This document shows, piece after piece, positions 27,068 through 37,030 of a DNA stretch of 64,000 bases. The notes under the pieces were generated by a model. The model worked only from the letters and a program-made list of their open reading frames with translations. It was not told the origin of the DNA and searched no databases. Every line of letters begins with the position of its first letter. Within the stretch, counting starts at the first letter, position 1. This stretch comes from CBDAQA01 sp965247815 (GTDB lineage: Bacteria > Planctomycetota > Phycisphaerae > Tepidisphaerales > Tepidisphaeraceae): assembly GCA_965247815.1 (NCBI GenBank), contig CBDFHW010000015.1:478898-542897 (forward strand), read 5' to 3'. A program made the translations under genes and the position numbers.

Positions 27068-30000
27068 ATGCTTAAGTCCGATTCCCAGATATTTGTCGCA
27101 CGAACACAGCGGACACGCTCGTCGCTTGCCCGCGCGGTTTCGGGGTGGATGGTCGAAACGCTGGAAACCAGGCGTCTGTGCGCCGGCACGCCGCCAGTCG
27201 TTCCTGCGCCCGCCGTTCAATGGTCGTTCGAAGAAGGTGCCGGCACGGTCGCCGCCGATTCGTCGGGGAACGGCCACACCGGCACGCTCGGCAGCGGCGC
27301 GACCTGGGTCACCGGCAATGTCGGCACGCATGCCGTCGCGCTCAACGGCACGACCAACGGCGTCGTCACCGCCACCGGCCCGGCCGTGAACACCGCCGGC
27401 AGCTTCACCGCGTCGGCCTGGGTCGACTTGGCGTCCTTGGCGGGATACCAGACCGTGCTGTCGATCGCCGGCAACAATGTCGCCGGGTTCTTCCTTGGGT
27501 TACGCGCCGATACCGGCACCTTCGCGTTCTCACGACTTGCAACCGACGCGACCGGCACGGCCACGGTCGTCGCCGCCCCCGCCGCCCCGTCGACCAACAC
27601 GTGGTACCACCTGGTCGGTGTCGACGACGCGGCGGCGGGAACGATGACGTTGTACGTCGACGGCCAAAGCGTCGGCAGCACGCCATTCACCAGCAGTTGG
27701 GCGGCCAACGGGAACACGCTGATCGGGAACGGCTGCTACGGCGGGCAGCGCGTCGACTTCGTCAACGGGTCGGTCGACGAAGTAGCGATGTTCTCGTCGG
27801 CGCTGTCGGCCGCGCAGGTCGCGGCGCTGGATCAACCGGCGGCTTACCCGTTCGACGAAGGCGCCGGCACGACCGCGGCCGACTTTTCCGGTCACGGAAA
27901 TCCGCTGACTTTGGCAGCCGGCGCTTCCTGGGGTGCCGGTCGAATCGGGTCCAACGCGCTCGCGGTGAACGGCACCGCGACGGGCAACGCCATCAACGCC
28001 GCGCCGGTGATCAACACCGCGTTGCCGTTCTCGGTCTCGGCCTGGGTCAAGCTAACCGCCGTCACGGGGTTCCAGACGTTCGTCTCGATCGACGGGGCGA
28101 CCACCTCGGGGTTCTATCTGCAACTGCGGGGCGACACGGGCAAATTCGCGTTCAGCCGGCTCGCGTCCGACAGCATTTCCGCCGCCGCGACCCATGCCGA
28201 CGCGACGGCCGCCCCCACGGCCGGGGTCTGGTACAACCTGGTCGGTGTCAACAACGTCGCGACGGGGCAGTTGCAGCTGTACGTCAACGGCATCCTGCAA
28301 TCGACGGTCGCTTACAGCGGCGGCTGGCAGGCGACCGGCGCGACCGTCGTCGGCGGTGGGAAATTCAACAGCACCCGGTCCGACTTCACCAACGGCAGCA
28401 TCGACGACGTCCGGTTCTTCAATTCACCTTTGAACGCCAGCCACGCGGCGTCGATCGGCACCGGGGGCGTCAGCACGATCAACATCAATGCCGCGAGCAC
28501 CGGCGTGACCGTGTCGCCGAACCTGTTCGGCGCGTTCATGGAAGACATCAACTACGGCGGTGAAGGCGGGATCTACAACGACGAAGTTCGCAACAGCGGG
28601 TTCAATGACTCGACCAACCCGCTGAACAGCTGGACCGCCGTCGCCGCGGGCGGTGTGACCGCGGCGCTGAGTTCCGACGCGACCACGGGCCCCACCACCG
28701 GGCTGACCAAGTCCGGCAAGCTGGTGATCTCGTCCGGCGTGTCGTCGACCGCCCGGGCGGGGATCTCTAATTCCGGATATTTCGGCGTCGCCGTCGCGCC
28801 GTCGACCGCGTACACCGTCAGCTTCTACGCCAAGGCAACCGCCGGCTTCACCGGGCCTTTAACCGTCGACCTGGAATCCACCGCCGGGACCGTGTACGGA
28901 ACCGTCACCATCCCGTCGGTCACCACCGGGTGGAAGCAGTACACGGCGACACTGACCACCAGCGCGAGCACCCCCGTCACGTCGAGCAACCTGTTCGTCA
29001 TCTCGACCAACAGCAGCTCGGCCAACGGTGCGACGATCTGGTTCGGCGCGACCTACCTTTACCCGCCGTCGTATCAGAACGCGGCGAACCACCTGCGGAT
29101 CGATCTGATGCAGAAGCTGCTGGCGATGAAGCCCGGCATCTTTCGCGTGCCCGGCGGGAACTATCTGGAAGGGAACACCTATAACGACCGGTTCGAATGG
29201 TCGAACACGATCGGGCCGGTGGCCAATCGGCCCGGGCACTTCAACTCTGCCTGGGGGTACTGGTCGACCGACGGCATGGGGCTGGACGAATATCTACAGA
29301 TGGCCGAGGAAATAAACTCGACACCGATCCTGGCGGTGTATGCCGGGTTCACGCTGACCGGCACCAGCGACACGGGCGCTACGCTATCCAACGACGTCAC
29401 TGACGCAGTCAACGAACTGCATTACGTGCTGGACCCGGTGAGCACGAGCTGGGGGGCGCTCCGGGCCGCGAACGGGCACCCGGCCCCGTACAACATTCCT
29501 TACGTCGAGATCGGCAACGAAGACTTTTTCTCTTCGACGTATGGCTCGCGGTATCCACTGTTTTACAACGCGATCCATGCCGCGTTCCCGGCCTTGCAGA
29601 CGATCGCGACCAGCACCAGCACCGGCGGAAGTCCGTACGACGTGCTGGACGAACACTATTACAACTCGCCGCAATGGTTCGAGGCCAACTCGAACATGTA
29701 CGACAACCGGCCGCGGGGCTCGACGAAGGTGTTCATCGGCGAATACGCGTCGAACCAGGGATCGCCGACCAACAACATGAACTCGGCGCTGGGCGACGCG
29801 TCCTGGCTGCTCGGGCTCGAACGCAATTCCGACCTGGTCACGATGTCGTCGTACGCGCCGCTGTGGGCGAACGTCAACGGCTACCAGTGGCCGACCAATC
29901 TGATCGGTTTCAACGGCACGAGCAGCTATGGGTCCCCCAGTTATTACGCACAGGTGATGCTGAGCCAGAACCACGGCACGACCGTGGTTTCCGAATCGAC

Positions 30001-32269
30001 CATCGGCGCGAACGGATTGCAATCGCTGGTGACCCGGACCGGGTCGACCTATTACCTGACGGTCGTGAACACGATCGCGACCGCCAACGCCGCGGCGATC
30101 AATATCGCCGGGCTGACCGGCGTGCCATCGACCGGGACGCTGATCACGCTGAGCGCGACCTCCGCGTCGGCGGTGAATTCGATCGCCAACCCGACGGCGG
30201 TCGCTCCGGTGACAACGACCGCGACCGGATTGGGCTCGAACTTCACGCAGACCTTCCCGGGCTACTCGGTCACGATCCTTAAATTCAGCACTGGCGTGAC
30301 GCCGACCGTGGCGTCGCCGGCGACGGCAACCCCGTCAACAGTGAACGCAAAGACGACCAGCCTGTCCGTCCTGGGCACCGACGCCGGGGGTGAGGCCAAT
30401 CTCACTTACACCTGGTCGTCGACCGGGCCGGCGCCGGTTACGTTCGATGTGAACGGAACCAATGCGTCGAAGCACGCGGTCGCCACGTTCTCCGCAGCCG
30501 GTGATTACACGTTCACGGTGACCATCACCAATGCCGGGGGGCAATCGGTGACCAGCCAAGTCGCGGTGAAAGTGAACCAGACGTTGACGCTGACCAGCCC
30601 CGCGCTGGACACGGTCGTCGGCGCGGGTTCGACAACGCAGTTTGCCGCGCTGGATCAGTTCGGGAACCCCGGGGCTTCCGTAGTCTGGTCGGCCACCGGT
30701 GGCGGGACAGTCAGCAGCACCGGCCTGTTCACGGCCGGTTCGGCGGCCGGGTCGTTCACGGTCAAAGCCGTCGGAACGAATTCGACCGCGACGCTCTCCG
30801 GCACGATCATCCCGGTTAACTACACCGGCGGTGTGGGCGCGGACACGTATGCGATCCGAATCGACCCCGCGAATTCCCAACTCGAACAGATCTTCATCAA
30901 CACGCCCGAGACGTCGGCCCCGACCTACAGCATCGCGCTGTCGCAACTGTCGACGCTGACGTTCGCCCCGACCGGCGGGGACGGCTCGCTGACGGTTGAT
31001 TTCGCCAACGGGAATCCGCTCCCGGCCGGGGGTGTTTCCTACACCGGCGGCGCGAACCCGACCGCGACCGGAAACCGGCTCCATTTGACCGGCGTCTCTG
31101 CCGGGGGCTTGAAGTTTTCGGTCGGTGGTTCGCAGGTCTTAGCCGCCGATACCCCGACGTCTCCGATCAGTTTCGGCTCGCTGCAGAAAGTTCAATTCGA
31201 TTTGCTCGGCGGCGGAAACGTGCTGACGCAGACGAGCCAGCCGTCGACGACGGTCGCCTACAACGCGGGCCCCGGGGCTAACACGCTCAACGTAAACGGC
31301 GGAACGTTTACATTCGGCGCGGACCCGCAAACCGCCAGCGGGCAGTTGACCGTGAACGATAATTCAGCTTTGGTATTTACGGCATCGGCCGGCGGGATCG
31401 CCGTCCGGCATCTGGCGGCATTGAACGTCAACAACGGCGCGACCGCGATCTTCAGCGCTGCCGCCAACCACAACAACCGGCTCCTGCTGGTCAGCAACGC
31501 GCTGTCGATCGGCAGCACCGGGCGGATGGACCTGGGTGGGAACGACGCGGACGTGGTCGGCGGAAATGTCAACGCGGTGCAGACCCTCATAAGCCAGGGC
31601 TTCAATGCCGGCTCATGGACCGGGAACGGCATCCGCTCGTCGCTCGCGGCTTCGACAACCACTCACCTGACGGCGCTCGGCACGCTGCTCAATAACAACG
31701 GATCGGGCGTCGGCATCTACGGCAGCGGCGCCGCGCTGGGCACCTTCGACGGCATCAACCCGGCCGTGAACGACGTGCTGATCAAGTACACCTATTTCGG
31801 CGACGCCAATCTGGACGGTCAAGTCGACGGCAGCGACTACACCAAGATCGATGCCGGGTTCGGTCACGCGACCGGCTGGTTAAACGGCGACTTTAATTAC
31901 GACCTCAAAGTCGACGGCTCGGACTACACGTTGATCGACAACTCATTCAACACCCAGGGCGTCTCGCTGGCCGCGTCGATCGCCGGGACAGCGGGTTCGG
32001 TCGGCACCCCCAAGGGTTCGGCGATCGCGGTGCCGACGAAGTTGATTGCGGTCAAAACATCATTTGCGACTGTTTTCGGATCCCGGCCGATCGCCGGTCA
32101 GGGCGACCTGCCGTCCGAGCCGACACGGCAAAACAAGACGCTCGCTCTAAGTGCCGAAAATCACCCCCGACTAAGTCAATTCAGCCGGGTGTTGGTCGCC
32201 GGGAAAAAACATTCGGACCACGGCACGATCGAGTGGGCGCTGTCGCGACCGGTGCCCGCGTTCGAATGA
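27068..32269 (+). CDS. Giant secreted GH51-type alpha-L-arabinofuranosidase with LamG domains and dockerin-like C-terminus
   Basis: 1733 residues from the ATG at 27068, preceded by GAGAGGG; the open frame extends upstream but the LEPR-type signal VETLETRRLCAG fixes the start. Two LamG/concanavalin-like domains lie at about 50-255 and 258-460 (FEEGAGTVAADSSGNGHTG and FDEGAGTTAADFSGHGN). The GH51 catalytic region covers about 470-1075 (SPNLFGAFMEDINYGGEGG, FRVPGGNYLEG), with acid/base E818 in EIGNE and nucleophile E892 in FIGEYAS. A PKD-like and an Ig-like domain follow (about 1078-1250), then a beta module, paired EF-hands (GDANLDGQVDGSDYTKID, about 1570-1630) and a tail with WALSRPV. It should cleave arabinose side chains; the LamG domains may bind polysaccharide. 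Confidence 0.9.
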   Translation: MLKSDSQIFVARTQRTRSSLARAVSGWMVETLETRRLCAGTPPVVPAPAVQWSFEEGAGTVAADSSGNGHTGTLGSGATWVTGNVGTHAVALNGTTNGVVTATGPAVNTAGSFTASAWVDLASLAGYQTVLSIAGNNVAGFFLGLRADTGTFAFSRLATDATGTATVVAAPAAPSTNTWYHLVGVDDAAAGTMTLYVDGQSVGSTPFTSSWAANGNTLIGNGCYGGQRVDFVNGSVDEVAMFSSALSAAQVAALDQPAAYPFDEGAGTTAADFSGHGNPLTLAAGASWGAGRIGSNALAVNGTATGNAINAAPVINTALPFSVSAWVKLTAVTGFQTFVSIDGATTSGFYLQLRGDTGKFAFSRLASDSISAAATHADATAAPTAGVWYNLVGVNNVATGQLQLYVNGILQSTVAYSGGWQATGATVVGGGKFNSTRSDFTNGSIDDVRFFNSPLNASHAASIGTGGVSTININAASTGVTVSPNLFGAFMEDINYGGEGGIYNDEVRNSGFNDSTNPLNSWTAVAAGGVTAALSSDATTGPTTGLTKSGKLVISSGVSSTARAGISNSGYFGVAVAPSTAYTVSFYAKATAGFTGPLTVDLESTAGTVYGTVTIPSVTTGWKQYTATLTTSASTPVTSSNLFVISTNSSSANGATIWFGATYLYPPSYQNAANHLRIDLMQKLLAMKPGIFRVPGGNYLEGNTYNDRFEWSNTIGPVANRPGHFNSAWGYWSTDGMGLDEYLQMAEEINSTPILAVYAGFTLTGTSDTGATLSNDVTDAVNELHYVLDPVSTSWGALRAANGHPAPYNIPYVEIGNEDFFSSTYGSRYPLFYNAIHAAFPALQTIATSTSTGGSPYDVLDEHYYNSPQWFEANSNMYDNRPRGSTKVFIGEYASNQGSPTNNMNSALGDASWLLGLERNSDLVTMSSYAPLWANVNGYQWPTNLIGFNGTSSYGSPSYYAQVMLSQNHGTTVVSESTIGANGLQSLVTRTGSTYYLTVVNTIATANAAAINIAGLTGVPSTGTLITLSATSASAVNSIANPTAVAPVTTTATGLGSNFTQTFPGYSVTILKFSTGVTPTVASPATATPSTVNAKTTSLSVLGTDAGGEANLTYTWSSTGPAPVTFDVNGTNASKHAVATFSAAGDYTFTVTITNAGGQSVTSQVAVKVNQTLTLTSPALDTVVGAGSTTQFAALDQFGNPGASVVWSATGGGTVSSTGLFTAGSAAGSFTVKAVGTNSTATLSGTIIPVNYTGGVGADTYAIRIDPANSQLEQIFINTPETSAPTYSIALSQLSTLTFAPTGGDGSLTVDFANGNPLPAGGVSYTGGANPTATGNRLHLTGVSAGGLKFSVGGSQVLAADTPTSPISFGSLQKVQFDLLGGGNVLTQTSQPSTTVAYNAGPGANTLNVNGGTFTFGADPQTASGQLTVNDNSALVFTASAGGIAVRHLAALNVNNGATAIFSAAANHNNRLLLVSNALSIGSTGRMDLGGNDADVVGGNVNAVQTLISQGFNAGSWTGNGIRSSLAASTTTHLTALGTLLNNNGSGVGIYGSGAALGTFDGINPAVNDVLIKYTYFGDANLDGQVDGSDYTKIDAGFGHATGWLNGDFNYDLKVDGSDYTLIDNSFNTQGVSLAASIAGTAGSVGTPKGSAIAVPTKLIAVKTSFATVFGSRPIAGQGDLPSEPTRQNKTLALSAENHPRLSQFSRVLVAGKKHSDHGTIEWALSRPVPAFE

Positions 32270-32427
32270 ACGGCTTGGTGTCGAATCGATGAGCCATTAC
32301 CCGCACGCGGCGTGCTCACATGTGTCTGCTCCGCGTGGGTGAAATCGGCGGTCGGTGTTTGGGATAGAAGCCGCTATTCGATATGCTCGGGGCGATTGTT
32401 CCCACGCACCTCAGCCCCGGAGATCGA

Positions 32428-34644
32428 ATGAAAGTCGGCAAGCGCAATTCGTCACGGTTGTCTATCCTCCCGGCTCTCCTGTTGGCCGTGTCGCTGTTGC
32501 CCGCCGCGCGAGCGTCGGCGGGCGTCCGGTTGCCGGCCGTTTTTTCATCGCACATGGTGATCCAGCGGGACAAGCCGGTGGTCGTCTGGGGCTGGGCGAC
32601 GGCCGGCGAGACGGTGACCGCGCAGGTCAACGCCGCGACCACGACCGCGGTTGCGAACGACAAAGGCGAGTGGAGGCTGTCGCTGCCGGCGATGCAGTCG
32701 GGCGGACCGGCGGTCACCCTTACCGTTTCAGCATCAAATAAAATCGTGCTGGAAGACGTGCTGGTCGGCGAAGTCTGGCTCTGTTCGGGTCAGAGCAACA
32801 TGGAATTCGGCATCGGGAATGCCGTCAACGGGCAGGCCGAGATCGCGGCGGCGAACGAGCCGGACATTCGGCTCATGAAGGTCGACAAGAGCTGGAAGCC
32901 GTCCCCGGCCGACGATCTCACCGGGACGTGGAAAGTCTGCACTCCGACGACCGTTGCCGAGGGCGGGTGGAACGGGTTCTCGGCCGTCGGGTATTTCTTC
33001 GGCCGGGAATTGCACCACAAGCTCGGCGTTCCGGTCGGATTGATCGACGCCACCTGGGGCGGAACGCGGATCGAATCGTGGACACCCCCGCAGGGTTTCG
33101 CGATGGTGCCGGCACTGGGCAAGGAGAACGCGAAGCTGCGGGCGTCGATGCCGGGCGACCCCGAGCACGACCGCCGAATGGCCGAAGCGGTGAGCCGGGT
33201 CGAGCAGTGGACCGCGGCGGCAAAAAAATTGCTCGACGCCGGCAAGCTCCCCCCGCCGATGCCGACCGTTCCCGCGGCACTGCTCGGACCGGACAACGTG
33301 CAGGCCGCGACCGCGCTGTTCAACGGCATGATCCACCCCATCTGCCCGTTCGGCATCCGCGGCGCGATCTGGTACCAGGGCGAATCGAACCACGACGAAG
33401 GCATGCTTTATGCCGAACGGATGAAGGCGCTCGTCGGTGGCTGGCGGTCGATCTGGGGTGAAGGCGATTTTCCGTTTTATTACGTGCAGATCGCGCCGAA
33501 TAATTACGGCGACAAGCAGCCGTTCGTCCCCGAGTTCTGGGAAGCCCAGGCCGCCGCCGAATCGATCCCCAACACCGGCATGGCGGTCGTCAACGACATC
33601 GGCACGCTGAACGACATCCACCCCAAGAACAAGCAGGACGTCGGGCACCGCCTTGCCTCCCGGGCGCTCGAGGACACGTACGGCATGCACGACGTGCTGG
33701 GCCATTCACCGACGTTCAAATCGCTGGCGACCGAAGGACCGAAGCTGCGAGTGACGTTCGACCACGTCGGCACCGGGCTTTCGAGCCGGGACGGGAAACC
33801 GCTGACGTGGTTCGAGATCGCCGACGCCGACAGTCACGGGTATCACAAAGCGACCGCCACGATCGACGGGGCCTCGGTACTGCTGAGCGCTCCGGACGTG
33901 AAAGCGCCGACGTCGGTGCGGTTTGCGTGGGGCATGCTCGCCGAGCCGAACCTGATGAACTCGGCCGGGTTCCCCGCGTCCGCCTTCCGCGCCGGGCCCA
34001 ACCCCGCCCCCGACCTGACCGGCAAGCAGGTGCCCGAGTTGAAAGATTACACCCTGGTCTACGACCTGGATCTGAATCGGCTCGAGAAGCAGATTTTCTA
34101 TTCGACCGACGACCACGCGATGTTCACCCGGCCGTTCGACCGCATCGCCTACGGGATGGAACTCGAAGACGCCCGCGGCACTCAGCAATGGGTATATGTG
34201 TCGATGGACGCGTTCACCTCTGATCCCGAACTGATCGGCGTCCCCAGCCTGCTGTCCGGTGCCGCGTTCCAACAAAACGTCGCGCACCTGAACGTCGCTT
34301 CGAACGTGAATGGAATCGTCACCGGGACCGACCTGGCCGGCGGTAACATCGAGTTCTGGCCGAACAATTACGCGCCGGGCAATGCGGCCGGCGTAGCCGG
34401 CGCCTCATCGGACGTGTTCGATTTCGGCGACCAGAAGTCCGACCTGCTCGACGGCTACGGCTCGATGCAGATTCACAACCACGACGCGAAGCAAACGCTG
34501 CTGGCCGTCAATCACTGGCGCGACGGCCAGGGCGCGGACATCGGCATCGGAAACGCGACCGTCGGAAGCCCCGATTGGAGCTTCGCCGCTAACGCCGGCA
34601 GATACGTCAGCAAGCGACTTCGGGTCTACGTGCGACTCAAATAG
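32428..34644 (+). CDS. Sialate O-acetylesterase-type (SASA) carbohydrate esterase
   Basis: 738 residues from the ATG at 32428 with GGAG five bases upstream. A signal peptide is followed by VRLPAVFSSHMVIQRDKPVVVWGWA, the usual opening of these enzymes. The catalytic Ser is S123 in CSGQSNMEF; YQGESNHDEG and the DIHPKNK block supply the remaining SGNH-type motifs. The last about 200 residues (from DLNRLEKQIFYS) form an extra planctomycete-type C-terminal domain. In planctomycetes such enzymes are mostly broad sugar deacetylases, so xylan or other glycan deacetylation is likelier than sialate. It lies directly after the GH51 gene. Confidence 0.92.
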   Translation: MKVGKRNSSRLSILPALLLAVSLLPAARASAGVRLPAVFSSHMVIQRDKPVVVWGWATAGETVTAQVNAATTTAVANDKGEWRLSLPAMQSGGPAVTLTVSASNKIVLEDVLVGEVWLCSGQSNMEFGIGNAVNGQAEIAAANEPDIRLMKVDKSWKPSPADDLTGTWKVCTPTTVAEGGWNGFSAVGYFFGRELHHKLGVPVGLIDATWGGTRIESWTPPQGFAMVPALGKENAKLRASMPGDPEHDRRMAEAVSRVEQWTAAAKKLLDAGKLPPPMPTVPAALLGPDNVQAATALFNGMIHPICPFGIRGAIWYQGESNHDEGMLYAERMKALVGGWRSIWGEGDFPFYYVQIAPNNYGDKQPFVPEFWEAQAAAESIPNTGMAVVNDIGTLNDIHPKNKQDVGHRLASRALEDTYGMHDVLGHSPTFKSLATEGPKLRVTFDHVGTGLSSRDGKPLTWFEIADADSHGYHKATATIDGASVLLSAPDVKAPTSVRFAWGMLAEPNLMNSAGFPASAFRAGPNPAPDLTGKQVPELKDYTLVYDLDLNRLEKQIFYSTDDHAMFTRPFDRIAYGMELEDARGTQQWVYVSMDAFTSDPELIGVPSLLSGAAFQQNVAHLNVASNVNGIVTGTDLAGGNIEFWPNNYAPGNAAGVAGASSDVFDFGDQKSDLLDGYGSMQIHNHDAKQTLLAVNHWRDGQGADIGIGNATVGSPDWSFAANAGRYVSKRLRVYVRLK

Positions 34645-34708
34645 CTGCGTCACGTCGCCGGTCGGTAATACGTTTTTCACTAATATTGTGCGCTCGGCGA
34701 TATCTAGT

Positions 34709-34739
34709 CGCCCCGTTTAGCGGCTGCCTCGACGGGGCG
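34709..34739. terminator. Hairpin between the esterase and the FapA-fragment gene
   Basis: Arms CGCCCCGT (34709-34716) and ACGGGGCG (34732-34739) pair perfectly around a 15-nt loop, followed by CTTT. It could terminate the esterase transcript; the T-run is weak. Confidence 0.45.
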
Positions 34740-34773
34740 CTTTCGGTCCGAGACCACGCCGACTCGTGCCCCT

Positions 34774-35283
34774 GTGAGTTTGGGAAAAAATGGAAAGCGG
34801 GGGATCGACCGCGTGACCAAGTCGCTGCTCGCGCTGGCCAACACCGAGGCCGACGCGAACAGCAAACGCGTCGCGGACCTCCGCGCGAAGATCGCCCCGC
34901 TGATGGAAAATCTGAAAACCCTCACGCCGGCCCAGCGTGAGAAAGTCACCGAGTTGCTGTACAACGCCGACGAACTCGAGGCGAAAAACGAAGCAATGCT
35001 GACTGAAATGGCCAGGCGGTGCGACGCGATGAAAGCAAAAGCCCGGGCCGAGATTTTCGTTAGCGAGATCATCTACGCGGGGGTAAAAATCCGCCTGCCC
35101 GGCGCCGAGCGTTCGATCGCGACGCCCCTGCAGGGGCCGTTAAAGCTCAGCGTCCGCGACGTCGACAATTCGCCCACGATCGTCGTGACCTACGGCAGTT
35201 CGGGCGTCGAGCACTTCCTGCCGTCCGATTTGATCATTTCCATCAGCCCCGCGACGCCAATGCCGCTGAAGTCCGCGGCGTGA
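34774..35283 (+). CDS. C-terminal FapA (DUF342)-like fragment protein
   Basis: 169 residues from a GTG. Residues 15-90 form a charged coiled coil, and SEIIYAGVKIRLPGAERSIATP (about 98-119) matches the end of FapA/DUF342 proteins (...G.VYPGV.IRIG....). FapA proteins are usually about 450-600 residues; here only the coiled-coil and the last beta-roll strands remain. It is either a shortened family member or the tail of a decayed gene. Function unknown. Confidence 0.55.
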   Translation: MSLGKNGKRGIDRVTKSLLALANTEADANSKRVADLRAKIAPLMENLKTLTPAQREKVTELLYNADELEAKNEAMLTEMARRCDAMKAKARAEIFVSEIIYAGVKIRLPGAERSIATPLQGPLKLSVRDVDNSPTIVVTYGSSGVEHFLPSDLIISISPATPMPLKSAA

Positions 35284-35300
35284 ACCGCCTACCGCCTGTA

Positions 35301-36935
35301 TCAGTTCGCCGGTATTCCGAAAAACGCCGCCATCCGGCCCAGCAGCGACCGTTGCTGCGCTTTGACCCCGTCGTCGTTCGAGCCCGCGCCGTGCGTCCCC
35401 TTCACGTGCGCCTCGCGCTCGGCGTTTCTAACGGCAATAATGCCGCTGATTTTTTCCAGGATCGACGCGTCGGCGTCCACGATCGCCTGCAGGTGCTGCT
35501 TCCTGATTTCGACCAGCGTCAACGCCGCCGCCGCCCGCACCGTGGCACTGCGGGGCTGGCCGGTCAGTGCCGACATCTCTCCGAAAAAATCGCCCGGCCC
35601 GAGCGTCGCCACCACGCTGTCGTGCCCCCCGGCGGTCTTCACGCTGACCTCGACCTTGCCTCGATCAATGATGTAGAACGATTCGCCGGGCTCGTCCTGT
35701 TGGAACAGCACCTGCCCCGCCGCAAGCCGGGCGGTCACCGCGGTCTCGGCCAGCTGCCGTCGCTGCTCGACCGACAGCGGCGCGAGCAGTGAAACGTTTT
35801 CCAGCGCGGTCGACCGTTCCGCGGACGCCTCCGTGCGGGCCTGCTTCAGCTTCGCCGGCACACCAATGTGCTCGACGACCCGAACCGGGAACGGGATCGC
35901 GTACCCCTTTTCCTTCAGTCGGTACCAGAGATTCATCCGCAGTTCGTGCTCGATTTTCTGATGACGCATCGGCTCGGAGATCCAGAACTTGATGCCGTAT
36001 GTAACCGACGAATCGGCGAAATCCAGAACCAGCGGGGTCGGCGTGGGGGTTTGCAGCACGCCATGCGTTTCCAGCGCCGCCCGCAGCAGCACCGCGACCG
36101 CGTCCGCCGGCGGCAGGTCGTACTCTAGCCCGATTTTCACCAGCTTCGCGGTGACCGTGTCCGGGGCGTGGTAGTTCTGAATCTGCTCCTTGGCGATGCT
36201 ACCGTTGGGGATCACGATGAAGTTGTCATAATTGGTCCGGATCGTGACTGCCCGCCAGGTCATGTCGACGACGCAGCCTTCGATGTCCCCGACCGAAATA
36301 AAATCACCCGGCACGAAAGGCGGCGCGGCCTGCATGAACAGCCCGGAAAACAAATTGCCCAACGACTCCTGCAGCGCCAAACCGATCACGATCGACACCA
36401 CCGCCCCGCCGGTGAGAAAGTCGCTGATCGGCCAGCCGAACGCCTGTTTGCCGTACATCAAAATAACAAAGATCCAGACGACGATCAGCATGATCTGCCG
36501 AATGAACCGCGGGACGGCGACTGTGCCTCCTCGCGACAGCAGCGGCACGATCATCAACCGGTCGAACAACCGTACCCCGACGAACAGAAGGCACGCGACG
36601 AAGACGCGGTTTAGCCACCAGGTCATCGGGTCGGCGCCGTTGCGGATGCGACCCGGTTCGATGACCGCGAACGCGATATAGGTTGCCAGTGAAACGATGA
36701 GCACTGCATAAGCCGGCGTCAGCCGGGCGCGGCGGATCAGCGTTCGCAACGGGATGAACGCGATCACCCCGGCCAACACCACCACGGCCGCCGTGAGAAG
36801 TTCCTGCGACGGACGGTCCTGGATCGTGAACCACGACCAGACATCCGCCAGATAGCACGCATGAATCGACGGATAGATGTTCGACTGAGTCAAGCGTGCT
36901 CCGACGTGCTGGAAATGACCGGGCCTTAAAAGCAA
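35301..36935 (-). CDS. MscS-type mechanosensitive channel with C-terminal cyclic-nucleotide-binding domain
   Basis: 544 residues. Several membrane helices (about 45-180) lead into the MscS pore/beta domain: GGAVVSIVIGLALQESLGNLFSGLFMQ, then FVPGDFISVGDIEGCVVDMTWRAVTIRT. A cNMP-binding domain at about 410-510 contains QDEPGESFYIIDRGKVEVSV and GPGDFFGEMSALTGQPRSATVRA, the PBC signature with Glu and Arg contacts. Fusions of this type (MscS-like channels gated or tuned by cyclic nucleotides) are known. It is divergent from an adenylate cyclase gene 95 bp away. Confidence 0.92.
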   Translation of the reverse strand: MLLRPGHFQHVGARLTQSNIYPSIHACYLADVWSWFTIQDRPSQELLTAAVVVLAGVIAFIPLRTLIRRARLTPAYAVLIVSLATYIAFAVIEPGRIRNGADPMTWWLNRVFVACLLFVGVRLFDRLMIVPLLSRGGTVAVPRFIRQIMLIVVWIFVILMYGKQAFGWPISDFLTGGAVVSIVIGLALQESLGNLFSGLFMQAAPPFVPGDFISVGDIEGCVVDMTWRAVTIRTNYDNFIVIPNGSIAKEQIQNYHAPDTVTAKLVKIGLEYDLPPADAVAVLLRAALETHGVLQTPTPTPLVLDFADSSVTYGIKFWISEPMRHQKIEHELRMNLWYRLKEKGYAIPFPVRVVEHIGVPAKLKQARTEASAERSTALENVSLLAPLSVEQRRQLAETAVTARLAAGQVLFQQDEPGESFYIIDRGKVEVSVKTAGGHDSVVATLGPGDFFGEMSALTGQPRSATVRAAAALTLVEIRKQHLQAIVDADASILEKISGIIAVRNAEREAHVKGTHGAGSNDDGVKAQQRSLLGRMAAFFGIPAN

Positions 36936-37030
36936 AACGCATTCTGCCGGAACGGATCACGATTTCCAAGAACGCGGTCCGCGTTCCCCGGGCTGTGTTC
37001 TTTTAATCGATTGCATTTTAAACTGTTGCC

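Noticed and set aside
31770..31960. Cellulosome dockerin
   Set aside because: The paired EF-hand block resembles dockerins, but no cohesin or scaffoldin is in the window, and such blocks are routine in planctomycete secreted proteins.
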